DNA of 64,000 nt from Augochlora pura (lineage: Eukaryota > Arthropoda > Insecta > Hymenoptera > Halictidae), in the NCBI RefSeq assembly GCF_028453695.1, contig NC_135778.1:25533214-25597213 (forward strand), in the 5' to 3' direction. Shown one piece after another: positions 50,185-62,130 of this stretch; the stretch's first letter is position 1; each line of letters starts with the position of its first letter. Under the pieces are notes generated by a model that worked only from the letters and a program-made list of their open reading frames with translations, searched no databases and was not told where the DNA came from. Made by a program: the position numbers and the translations under genes.

Positions 50185-50455
50185 ACTACGTGTGATTATG
50201 TGTGAATATGTTGGACTATGCTTGATTATGTTTTACCATGTATGACTGTATGTAAATTTTCTTTACTATATGTAATTATGTTTTACATATTTTATGGCTG
50301 ACTATGTGTGAATATGTTGACTACGTGTATATGATTGACTCTGTCTGAATATGTTTAACTATGTATGAATATAATTGAATATGTGTAACGACGTATATTT
50401 ATGTGTAAATATGGTGGTTATATGTGAATATGCGTGGCTGTATATGACTCTGTCA
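50185..50455. repeat. TGTGAATATG-type short-period repeat
   Basis: GACTATG, GTGTGAATATG and GATTATG phrases recur with a period near 10-12 bases. A sparser related stretch (TTTGATTATGTTTGACTA) lies at 48240-48580. Confidence 0.6.
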
Positions 50456-50868
50456 GTTAATATGTTCGTTCTTCATTAAAAGTTTATACATATATTAAAA
50501 AAAGATACATATTTAATTATTTATTACCGATCTTATTTATTGGCGAACTAACCAACTTAGATAATTATTTGAAACGTTAGAAATTGAAATCGTCGAAATG
50601 GAAATTTATTACCGATCTATCCACGCTTCTGCCGTAGGTTGCTACGAAGTTCGCGAGACAGCTGTAACTAGCAACGCTAAATATTCAGCGTGAGCTTCGA
50701 AATAAGTGTCCCTATAAATAGGGCCGGGTCTATTAGCGGAGGATGTAGAGGCCAGCTCGCGACTCTTGAGAGCAAGGCGAAATTCGTGTAACGTATACGG
50801 AAAGAAGAGAAAGTTGGCAGCCATTCCCGCGGTCCAAAAGAGATTTTCGCGTTTCATTTTTTAACCTT

Positions 50869-51640
50869 CGTATTTATTTACGAATAATTTCGTATACACT
50901 CAGTATTATAGCATGAACAAATTCTATAACTGGCTCTCGACATTGCTAAAAATCTCCGCAAAATTTTGAACCGATACGTTCAGCAATTTTGTTAGAAGAA
51001 ATTTTGTAACCTCGCTTTTACTCGGAACTACTTCACATTTCACTTTATCGTTTTTTATTTATTTATGAATAACATCTGACATTATAGGTATTTCGGCACA
51101 ACAAAATTCTGTGACATCACTTGGGCATTGTTAAAGAAACTGATGTAACTTTATCATTATATTTTCGGTACATTTGTATGGAAAAAATTGCAAAATATCG
51201 CCGTGTCTCTCAATCTGACAAATCACCCATCACGAAACTTTTAGTTCATAACCTTTGTATTTATAAATAACTTTGATTGCAATTAGCAACTTTGCATGAG
51301 AAAATTCTGTAACATTCTCTATACATTGCCAAACACCTCCATAAAAGTTTGACCTAACACATTCAATAGTTTACTTGAAAAAAATTCTGAAATATCTGCC
51401 AAACTACCCCTTACGGAACTTTCACGTTTTACATCATAACGTTCACATGTATTTATTTATAAATAACTTCGAACACGATTAATATTCTTCCACGAATAAG
51501 ATTCTGTAACATTTCTCGAACATTGCTAAATAAACTCGCAAAGTCTCGATCCAATACGTTCGGTACTTTGCTTGGCAAAAATATCAAAATATCGCCCTGA
51601 TTTTCAATTCGCCAAACCACCCCTAAGTTAGAAGTCTGAT
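50869..51640. repeat. Long-period repeat block A, four units of about 190 bp
   Basis: Units start near 50869, 51057, 51258 and 51450 at TATTTATxxATAACxTxxGA. They share TTCTGTAACAT, GAACATTGCTAAA, CGATACGTTCGGTA and AAAATATCGCC. Identity is low but motif order and spacing are constant. The same family recurs at 55.8-57.0, 57.6-58.3 and 60.3-60.7 kb. Confidence 0.7.
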
Positions 51641-53757
51641 TACTTGAATTACGCGCTCGCCCCGAAATAAAATTATGTTAAGGTCAGGCATCGAAACAAT
51701 CCCGGCACTTTTCTTTCTTGTACTGCGAACATTCCACGTTCCCAGCCCCATTTTTAGAGTCGTGGCACGAGGTCGTTCGAGAACGAATAAATAAATTTTG
51801 GGGAACAAAAATTCCACCGGGAACCAGCTTCAGTTTATTCGGGAAGAGATCCCTCGAGCAAAAAAGGCACTTCCCTCATTTTTTAGAAAGCTCGGCACTG
51901 CTTCTGCTACGTGATGTAAACAGCCCTTATCCCCACCCTACCCGGCAAGAACGTGTTACGCGACGGAATTTCACGGTTCATTATGGTTTTCAACGAAATC
52001 CGTGGCGTCGTTTACGACATTTTTTTCCTCGCGCGTTCTGCAAGCTTTCGACGAACAGCCGCAGGACCACTGTCTTTCCGTGTAACAATTTCGACAGCGA
52101 CGAATAGGTTCCGCGGATTTGGAGGTTTTCCAATGTCTCTGGTCCGCGCTATCAATTATTTCCCCGCGGGTTCGTCAATCGCTGATGCACGCCCGACAAG
52201 GTGAAAGCCGGACGAAAGCTTTTCTCCTCGTGTTTACGGAACGAAAGCTCGCGATAGCCGCAAAAACCGCTGGAGAGAAAATTCTTTCGAGCTCCCGAAT
52301 AACGATTGTCGACTCTTCGCGATAAACTAGGCGGCTCGAGCTGTCGTTTGTGTGCCAGTTTTCGATTTTTCGGACAAATTTTGGCAGAAGAAGAATTGTT
52401 CGAGATTCGATGGGGGTGAAATTCGTTTCAAGGATCGTTGCTAGTATTTTATACGATAAAAGGGATTATACACAGAAAAATAAATAATTTATAATACGAC
52501 AAAAAAAGAATTTCGAGCGACAACAAAATATCCAATGATTATTACACTTGAAATATGAAAACATAAACAATGAGGGTTAAAAATTGTAAAAATTGAATAC
52601 TATTTCGTTCTGTTACAAAATATTCCAAGCAACGTGCGAATAGGCAAATATTTAAAGTTTCGCGAGAAAAATTCTTTAAGGGTTGCAATTTTTAAAATCG
52701 TAATCTTGTGAAGAATGCTGTGTCCATGTTATTAAATCGTTAAAAATTCGATAAAGACACTGGAATCCTTCAAAATCCTTTCCAAAGATAAAATTGTGTA
52801 AGCATTTAACGGACGAGATACGTAAATCCACTTTGACTTTCAACGACCGAATAGAGAAAACAGCCCCTCTCTCAAGCAGTAAAAAAATCTGCAGACAATT
52901 CTGTAAACAGATATCGCGGAAAGTTCAAGCATAATTGTTCAGATTTCAGATTCATCAGCAGTATATTTACGGCGACCGTTGGCAGCGGATTGCGACGCGG
53001 AAAAATCAGTTAACCGTCGGGATCGGAACGGCACGGTGTATACTGCATTAAAATTGCAGCCGAGTCGCGTTAAAGCCAACATTGCATTAAAATCGCGAGC
53101 ATTCGCTCGATTAGTGTCCCTCCCGTTTTCATAATCGAGTGTCCAGACAATTTCGTCTTGGGCTCGGTTTTTACCGTCCGCTTGTCAAACCGCCCTTGAA
53201 AGAAATTGTTCAAACGACTCGCTGAAATAACTCGCAAAAACTCGAGCGTCGCGCGAATGTCAGAAAATTTCGCGCGCCCGGATTTCCAAAGGCTTCGCGC
53301 CCCGGCCAGTTGTAATATGCAAATTTGATCAGGTAAACGGATTGAAACCTTCTACGTTATGATCCAGACGCGCAACAATAATTGGTTTACATCAGAGACA
53401 AATTTTCTTCTTTCTTGCTGTCTGCCATTACCGTTGCTCGATTTTATTCGCGATACGTTACCTTCGCAGTGAAATATATGCAACGGTGGCATCATTGCTC
53501 GAGATTCTTGGTATCTCTACGTCAAAAAAAAAAAGGAAAAAAAGAAAAAAGAAAATTACTGCGAATGTTCCCGAAGGTAGAAATTCGATGAATTTTTTTT
53601 TCTCCGATCGAAAGCTGGAAAATCGAGTGTATTATTCTCGGAACGTGTTCCAGATAAAATGCAGCTCAATATTGAGCTTCAGAATGAAATAATAACGTTT
53701 ACGATATCTCGATGAAATCACAGCACTCGTAACGGACATATAAAATTCTTATTATTA
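51641..53757. other. No recognised gene
   Basis: Overlapping open frames at 51700-52330 in GC-balanced DNA have no motifs. A poly-A/AAG tract lies at 53524-53560. Confidence 0.6.
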
Positions 53758-54310
53758 CTATTATTATTGCTATATGGCAAATATTAAGATATTCAATTAA
53801 TTCAACTGATAAATATTTGTGATGAAATATGCTTCAAATCATTGCATCTACGGTAAGTATAAATGATTTATTATCATTTTCGTTATTATTACAGTGAAAA
53901 TATTGGGAGAGTTGAATTAGTTGTACTGATAAATATTGTTAGTACAATGTAATATATTTTATCGGGTCTTCGAAATTATTTTATTGCTAACTGTTACCTG
54001 AATTTATTAAATACTTTATATTTTCAAGTTATTGTAGGTTTGATAAGAAAGAAATTAATTTGTAAGAATTTATGTATAGAATTTAATGTATCATTTAAGT
54101 GTTATTAGCAATTGAAGTATTACTATTATTACATTGCAAACATTGAGATTACATATGTATAATACTGTTTATAAATATTTTTACTAAAATGCAACAAGGT
54201 TTCTTATTGAGTTGTTATTTTATTTTACTGTTATCTAATTGTTACTTGGACTTGTTCAATATTTTACATATATTCAAGTTATCGGAGAAGAAAAATATTA
54301 TTATAACCTT
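53758..54310. repeat. AT-rich diverged tandem duplication, period about 240 bp
   Basis: ATTATTACAGTGAAAATATTG (53885) and ATTATTACATTGCAAACATTG (54127) open two units. The units later share CTGTTA(C/T)CT and TATTTTCAAGTTAT / ATATTCAAGTTAT at matching offsets. A partial third copy starts at 53758. Confidence 0.5.
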
Positions 54311-55079
54311 AATAAGAGAGACATGCTTGCCAGGGGTTACTAATTTTAACAATTACACCGTTTCATAATAATCACAGATTTTACAATATAAATTTTATTT
54401 CTATTATTATTATTATTTTGATTGAAACGCAACACGGGTTTTTCACGCGTTTGAATGTAATGCAGTTTAAATATGTCATTTTTGTATATGAGTTATATAA
54501 ACATTGATAAAAATATCATCAGTGATTCTTGTTCCACTACCGCCAGGTCTCAAAAACAAATCAACATGAAATACGGTAACATGAAATCACAATAAATATA
54601 AAACAAATAAAGTAGCAACAGTGCCAAATATTGTCCTCATTTATTGTATTACTAAAATAAAGTAAAAAATATGTTTTCATTTTATCGTGTTCTCATGGCT
54701 TATATCAAAAAGTCTGTAAATACAATCCTTATACACATATTAGTGCAATATAAAACAGTTCTTTTTTCTGTTTCCTATTGCAGTGATGCAAAATGCAGTG
54801 TACATAAAGAACATTAGGAATTATATTAAAATCTAATAAATCATGATAAAATATACGTATATGTGTAGTATCATTTTTGTAAATTATGAATAATTTGTAT
54901 ATATTTTTATATATCTGTATTATCTTTAGATCGTAAGATTTGTTTTGTATTTTATTGCAGTGTATGTTTCAAGTATTTTATTGTAGTTCTCTATTTTTAA
55001 ATATTTTATATACATAACATACAGTACAATAAAATATTATAAAAATCTTAAGATGTAGAAACGATATAGCCATATCAAA

Positions 55080-55200
55080 ATATTTTAAAATATTAGAAAA
55101 TATAATATGATACGGTTAGGAATAATATGAAAATAATACAAAATACAATAAAATGAAGTGAAACATAATAAAATATAATAAAATGCAATAAAATGAGAAA
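55080..55200. repeat. AATAAAAT-type AT-rich repeat
   Basis: ATAATAAAATATAATAAAATGCAATAAAATGA-like units of about 10 bases. It is simple-sequence DNA. Confidence 0.8.
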
Positions 55201-55335
55201 AACTATATCAAAGTAGAAAAAACACATGAAAATAGTGCAAAATTGGTGAAAATCCATTAAAGCAAAAATCAACGTACGTATTCAGTGTTTGCGACCGGGA
55301 AAGTAAATTCGAAATATGAAAATGGAAAAACTCAC

Positions 55336-55413
55336 CCCCGCGGAGTGGCACTGAAATCGATCTATCGTGAGGATCTTGTATCGGAGGTGGTGTAACGGTG
55401 AATGCAACAAGAT
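55336..55413 (-). CDS. Candidate 78-bp internal exon, unknown gene
   Basis: On the minus strand the acceptor GATTTTATCAG ends at 55414 and the donor GGG|GTGAGT follows at 55336/55335. The 78-bp interval is open in the frame LVAFTVTPPPIQDPHDRS... and is symmetrical (phase 1 at both ends). It borders the GC-rich segment at 55440-55850. No family was recognised, and splice-like flanks around a short open stretch can arise by chance. Confidence 0.2.
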
Positions 55414-55439
55414 CTGATAAAATCACGTGTCACAAGAAA

Positions 55440-55814
55440 AATCGGCCTCGTTGCGATCAAGAGTTTCTGGATCGAGCCGCGATCTCGCGCACTCGCGGAA
55501 ATCGAACTGACGGCGAGGCGCACGCTTGTTCCGGAAGCGGTTCAGGGGAGGAGCGTGCACGTACTCGCGCCACGAAGGCCCGCGCACCACTGCCAGAGGG
55601 ACTCGACTCGCCTCGACTCGTGTCGTCTCGTGTCGTCAGCACGCGTTACTTTCGGGAAACTCTCGCTCTACCCTCGGATGGTGGGAAAACTCGGCTGCGC
55701 GGAAGGGGAAAAGCCATAGAGCGAGGGGGCGGAGGGTGTTTTCCGCGATCGCAGACCTTTGGCCGCCGGCGAGTTCCGCGATCACGTCCTACGATCGTGC
55801 GGATATTTTGGAAC
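55440..55814. other. GC-rich, CpG-dense segment
   Basis: Open in several frames on both strands with no recognisable domain, including a run of CTCGACTCG/GTGTCGTCTCG at 55609-55640. The composition resembles a promoter or first untranslated exon. Confidence 0.45.
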
Positions 55815-56990
55815 GACGTAACTTCGAACCGAATCGGTATACCGCCCTGAAAAAATTTGATAATCGCCTGCGGACGTTAGCGAAGACATCTGTGAAATTT
55901 CAAACCCATACGTTTTCGATTTTGGTTTTAAACAATACCGAAATGGCGGCTCGTTTTTGCGAAACTGCGAGCTTTGTGTCGCTAAATTTCACAGTAACGT
56001 GTTTCGATTATTCGCTGCATAACTCCCGGTCACAGTCAGTGTCTCTCCGTCAAAATATTTGACAATGGCCTCCGGACATTGTCGAACGCATCCGCGGTAT
56101 TTAAAAACCGATGCGTTCTATATTTTCGTTTTAAAACATTCCGAAACGTCGCCGTGCTTCTCTGACCATGTGCTTCGTGCAACAGAATTTCGAGATTCGA
56201 TTATCCTTTGTATCACTTCGAATAAAAGTGATTTTTCATTTTCAGTAATTTGACAACATCTTCGCAAATATTGTACATAAAATTTCAAACCGATAAGTTT
56301 GTATTTCTGCTTTAACAAATTCCGAAATGTTGTCTTGTTTCTCAAACTACGAGTTTTGTGTACAACTTTGGTAATTGAGTTTTGACTACTCATTGTTCAA
56401 GAGAAATTGTAAAAGATGATCCTGTTTACTCAACCTACAACTTCCATACAACAGTTCGACAATTAATTTCGACTATTTGTCGTAAACAATTCGAAGAGAT
56501 TTTCTCCCTCAAAAAATGTCACAACATTGCCGAAATATTAATGAATATATTCGTAAAGTTCGAAACTAATATATTATCTTACCTGATTTTGTTTACAAAA
56601 ATTCCGAATTGTCGCCTCTGTTTTTAGACTGTACGTCTTGTGAAAAAGAACGTCGATAATGATCGCTAATTATTTGTTGTATAATTTCAGACAGAATCAG
56701 TGTTTCTCCATGAAAAAAATTTGGCAATGTTCACCAGACATTGCTAAACGAACACACAATATTTAAAATCGATATGTTCCCTAGTTTCACGTACGAATAT
56801 TCCGAATTGTCGCCATGTTTCTCAAAATACAACTTTTGTAAAAAAAATGTAATAACTATCCTGCTCGAATTGAGATGAACATATGTTTCTTGTTGTTGTA
56901 TAACAAGATCCGCAATGTCCCGTGATCTTCGAATAAACGTCGTACATGTAATTCTTGTAATTTCTATAAACATTCTGGTACGTTTCAGGG
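55815..56990. repeat. Long-period repeat block B, about six units of about 190 bp
   Basis: Repeated order: ACTTCGAACxGAATCGGT, a short A-rich AAAAATTTGACAAT, CGGACATTG, TTCAAACCGATACGTT, TTCCGAAATGTCGCC and GTTTCTCAAACTAC. Units are visible near 55815, 56027, 56205, 56450 and 56670, with a decayed one to about 56990. Short open frames here are unrelated between units, so the repeat is not protein-coding. Confidence 0.7.
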
Positions 56991-57614
56991 AAAATTGAGT
57001 GGCTTCTGTAACGGAGGCTTATTACTCGCGCGCAGTATTTTCGGAACGTACAAAGAATTTGTTCCACGACACCGTTTCTGTCCCATTATTTTTCCTGTTG
57101 GCGAAACATATACTTCCCGTCCGGAGAGAATGAATCATTTTTATGGCAGTCGCGAAACCCGTCCGTTTCATCTTACGACCTCTCCTTTCAAGTAAAAGTT
57201 ACACAGAGAGACGGAGCTAATTACCTTTGCCGTTTCTGTTTTTGTTTGTGCCACACGTTTTCGCGGATTTCCCTCCCCGCGAGATTCCCATTGTCGACGG
57301 TGCCATAGAATATTGCTAGGCGTTTGTTTAGCCCTCCGTTTCATCGGTGAAACGACGACAAATTATTACGGTTGAACGTGGAAAAATTAATGAAAAGACG
57401 GAACTTTCGGATAATATTAAACGACGGTTCAGCGGATTCGCACAGTCGAGTGCAATAATGTCTTCCAGGTCAAAGAAACTTAACGCTCCGAAAGCGGTTC
57501 AGTTGTTCCCTTGAGACTCTCGGATCTAAACTACACATAGATCCCACGGCTTTGCTCACTATTAATAATAATTCGCGAGAACTGGTGCAATCAATATTCT
57601 TCTCGATAATACGT

Positions 57615-58320
57615 GCGAGTAATTGTTACGGTTGCTGCGACTTCTAACGGAATCGGTATTTTTCAATGAAAAAATTCGACGATATCTTTCGAACACTGAT
57701 AAATAAACACAACAAGTCTTGAGACGTTACGGCTGTCGCTTATATTTACGAAAACTTCTGAAAGATATTTCTATCGTTGATTTACGATTTCTTAACAATA
57801 CCACGTTATTAATGACTTTTGTTTGTTGTAATAACCTCGAATAGAACCGGTACTTTTCCACTAAAAAGTTCAACAATATCTTTTGGATACTCTTAAAAAG
57901 ATCCGCAAAGTTTGAAGGCAACAAGTTCGCTAATTTTGTTTAACAAAATTTTAAAAGTTGCTCTTGTTTCTCAACTTACAAGTTTCGTGCAAAAGAAATT
58001 CAGTAATTGATATAAATTATATACTGCAATAACTTCGATCCGAATAGGTATTTTCGCGTTAAAAAAAATTCGACCATACCTTTCATACTCCAGCCAATAA
58101 ACTAACAAAATTGCACGAGAATATCTTCATCGCATCCACTTAAAACTGCACGAAGCAGTAATGTTTATTTATTGCCATAACTTTGAACGCCGTCCGTAAT
58201 ACCACGCGAAAAAAAATGCTATATCTCGAAAACACCGAAAAACAAACCTGTAGAGTCTCGATCCAATGTGTTCGTTGGATTTGTTTGAAATAATTCTGTA
58301 AGATGCTATCGAGAAATAGA
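57615..58320. repeat. Long-period repeat block C, three to four units
   Basis: Units start near 57625, 57830, 58025 and 58180 at ATAACTTCGAxCxGAATxGGTATTTTTC. They continue with AAAAATTCGACxATATCTTTCGxACAC and the later GATCCAATGTGTTCGTTGGATTTGTTTG block. Confidence 0.7.
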
Positions 58321-60284
58321 ATATTAGGAAAATTGCGAAGAAGAAGAAGAGTCGAGCGAGGATGAAAAGAATAACGTTGGACACATGGTTCGATTCAATT
58401 TCAATGAGAAGGGGGTTGGCTCAATGGCGAAGAGAAAGAAAAATAAAGGGCGCCGCAGCAGCTAGTCAGGGTTACAACGAAGGTTCACCGAAACTGCGAG
58501 CCACTCCATTCGCCAGGTCGAGTACGGTCTACGGGAAAGTGTATCGCGGTTGCGCTTTTCATTGCTGAAGAAAACTGCGCACCCCTTTCACTCTTCAGAG
58601 GGTTGCGCGCCCTCGCTTTTGTTTCACGCCGACGTTCCTCGAACGTTGATGCCACGTCCACCCGACGTTCGAGTCTTGACCTACAGATTTTCTGATTTTC
58701 TCGCCTCGCTGAATTCTGTTCCGTCGATTCGACGTACTCCCGACGCGAATTTTCATCCACGGAGAATTTGCGGATGAGAGTCGACGGTAGTCTGCAGCCG
58801 CTGATCAAGTTGAAGACGGCCGCGAACGGTAAAAATAAAAAGAATTAGAGAATTAGAAAAAATTAGAAAATGAGAAACAATGATAATTATTAAGAGAATA
58901 GTTTTAAAATATGGTGATGGTAATTATAGTCATAGATTTCGAAATTTCAACATGTGCTATTTTTCTTATTAACATTTTGTATTTTTCCTTTGTTAAAAAT
59001 GTTTAGCATTAGCTTATGAGATATGCAAGAAAATTTGTATACCAACGCAGATCTAATGCAACCCAAACGCAGACCTAGCCTAGACTTACCCTGTATTTAA
59101 AAAATTCTAAAGATTTGCGAACGTTGTATAGTTGACTCTACATTTGATGCATTTAAATAAGCGAAATACAAAATTGTTCGAACTTGTCACAGTCATGAAT
59201 CAAAAGCATTTAAAAAGCACTTAAGTTTCTATCTTGTATAAACATCTACAGTCTCGTTAAAAATATCGTTCTGAATTAAGTCTGATTGAATTCTACGGTT
59301 TCCTTCGCAAATATCTCAGAAACCAACGGAGCTCGATATTTTTTACACAGAAAAAAAGTTGCTCGAAACGTTACTCTAAATATGGTATTTACAATTCGCA
59401 AAAATTGAGAAAGTACTTTTTCGTAAACAATTAACAAATCAACTACGAAGATCCAACGTAGTTCATCAAATTAAGCGCGACGATAAAATACCGAATAAAG
59501 TCAATAAAATAGAAATGGACGAGCAGAAGTTCTAAAATAATGTTATCGATGGAATCAAACCGACCCGAAATATTTTCCAGGCTTTCCGAACGAGCCCTAC
59601 AATTTGTCACGCTGTAGTCGACGTCGGCAGGTCGATGAAATTTGCATTCAGTCCTCGGTCCGCTGGCAAACTCGGTCAAAGGAAGATTTTTTAAAAAAAT
59701 CCGTCCGGAACGGGATATTTTCGGACGCCGCTCCGAACGTCAATCGTATCTTCGTTTCTAAGAATGCATTCTTGTACGGCTCCGCTCGGGCGTCAAAGAG
59801 CCGATAAACGTCGTCAGAAAGGAGTCTAATAAATATCGACACACATGACAAAACCCTTTCTCGTTCGCGACGCATCCTCCCGTCTTCTTTCCCCGGCTTT
59901 GGCTTGTCTGCTTGCCCCGAACCAATCGGAATCGACTCCATTTTCATTTACGGCTCGCCCCGCGTTCCCCGGGGAACGGGAATTCCGACGTGAAACTTGA
60001 CTCCTTCTAGCCGTAAATACTTGATTTCTTCATCTCGATGCACTTTGCTCGCGCTTGCTTCATGCAGCCGTTCTCACGGATACAGAAGCTCCGCGCGATC
60101 CGCGCAGTCAATTACCTATCAAAATTTCAGTGCTCCTGAGAAATCTCGCGAAATTCCATTAACCTCGTTGCGCTCCAGACGACTTTTCCAAGCATTTCGC
60201 TTGTTTTGTTTTCATTGTCATCGCGGCGGAGTTTTTACAACGGTCCGACGTCCGCGTGAAAGAACATCGGCGACCACTGATTTG
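58321..60284. other. No recognised gene
   Basis: Short frames only. GC-richer at 58380-58820 and 59560-60000, AT-rich between. Confidence 0.6.
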
Positions 60285-60700
60285 TTTAATAACTTCGAGT
60301 CCAAGTTTTCACATTTAAAAATTGCACAATGTCTTTCATGCACCGATAAACAATTTTTGAACGTTATCTTGTTTCAACGATTTTTGTGTAAAAGAACTTC
60401 GACAATGACGTGTAAGTATTTGTTGTAACAACTTCAAACAGAGGTGGTACTTTTGCAATGAAAAAATCTACGATGTCCCTCGAACAATGGTGAACAATTC
60501 GATAAAATTTTAAGCCGATATATTTGTTACATTTGTTTAAATAAATTCTGAAATATCACACGGTTCCACAGCTTGCGATCTTCGTAGTAAGGAACATAAA
60601 TAATACCTTCCAACTGTTTACTGTAACAATTTCGAACAGGGTTGAAATTTTTGTATTAACAAATTCGATCCATTACAATTATTACCGTTTTTTGAAACGA
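60285..60700. repeat. Long-period repeat block D, about two units
   Basis: AATAACTTCGAGTCCAAG at about 60290 and TAACAACTTCAAACAGAGGT at about 60425 open two units. They share GTGTAAAAGAACTTCGACAATGA, CCTCGAACAATG and TAAATTCTGAAATATC with blocks A-C. Confidence 0.65.
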
Positions 60701-61916
60701 TTCCGGATGATCGCTCTGTTTTATAACGCATCGCCGTCGTTATCACGTCGCCTCGAATCACGATTAAAAATTCGCGACGAAATTCTACGGTATCTGTGAA
60801 CAAGGAAACTGGAGCTATTAAACGCCACACGATCCCCCAATTACCGGGCAATTGTTCGACGAACGAGATAAAAGCCCACGACTTATCGATTCATATTTCG
60901 GACACGGCTCGTCGGCAGAGAACTCATGGTTGCCGGCCACGTACCGAGCCGCCGCGCCGACGGAATTTTAAACGGGCAACGATCCACCCTCGCGACGCTT
61001 CATTAACCGAGACTTTATGAAGGGATGATTAGTTTCCGAATTCTTTCTCCATTCCATCGCAGAACGGAGCAGAAACTTTCTTTCGCGACGACACGATTTT
61101 TCTGTTTCTCGCGACGATTAATTAGCATACCTTTTTTAATCGAATTTTCTGTGAAACATCATCGTAACCATTTCACAGTAATAATAACAGTAATAGTAAC
61201 AGTAATATCAACAGAATTTTAGTATAAAATATTTGGATATACAAGATCATGGGTCCACTCAGACCCAATCCTGGAGCTTCGCGTGAACACCCAATCGCCC
61301 ACTGTTAACAAGCATGTCGAATTTGAAATGAATTTAATCAACGTTTCTCTTTAAACAAATTTCTAAACATTAGCTTCTAGCAAGAGCGTCGTAACAGGGA
61401 GACCCGTTAACGAACTTGTCAGAAATTGCCGCGCGATTAAAAGCCCGGGAAACGGGGGAGGAAACTGGGTTAGGCGAACTATTAAAAGACACGCCCGACA
61501 TTTGTACCGGTTTCATATTTTTATTCTATCCCGGCCTGCCCGATAATCTTTCCCACGGACCGGGAAACCTGATCGTTCATCATCCCGCCGCGAGATCCAC
61601 TGTTTCACCTCCCTCCGATTTTCTAATAATCTATGCGATATTCTACGAACTGTTGCCGTTATCTCCTTCGCCGAACTCGAGACTGAACGTCTCTGGAAGC
61701 TGCTGTCGAAGCTAATGGCTATTATTCTTCCGAAATTATGGAGCAGCTGAGAATGTCACCAAGCAGGATTATGTTCGAGAACTTTTGTTTGTGTGTAACA
61801 TTCTGTTCCATTGTCTTCTAAAAGTATGTAAAGTGTCTAACACTGTTAGATGATTCACATAACTTGATGATGGTGTTTGAGATCTTTGCTTTTGTTTGAA
61901 TACATAGTTCACCGTG

Positions 61917-62130
61917 TTTGATTTTGTTTGACTTCGTTTGCTTTTATATATGATTTTGTTTGGTTTTGTTCCATTTTTGTTTGATTTCGTTTAACTTTGT
62001 TTGCATTTGTGTATGATTTTGTTTGGTATTGTTCCATTTTGTTTGATTTCGTTTGACTTTGTTCGCTTTTGTGTATTATTTTGTTTGGTTTTGTTCCATT
62101 TTGTTTGATTTCGTTCGATTTTATTATGAT
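61917..62130. repeat. 62-bp T-rich tandem repeat, about 3.4 copies
   Basis: A unit of about 62 bases (ATTTTGTTTGGTTTTGTTCC, then TTTGATTTCGTTTGACTTTG, then TTCGCTTTTGTGTAT) repeats from about 61950. A partial copy precedes it. It is built from a TTTGNTT motif of about 10 bases, so it looks like a higher-order expansion of a shorter repeat. Confidence 0.8.
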
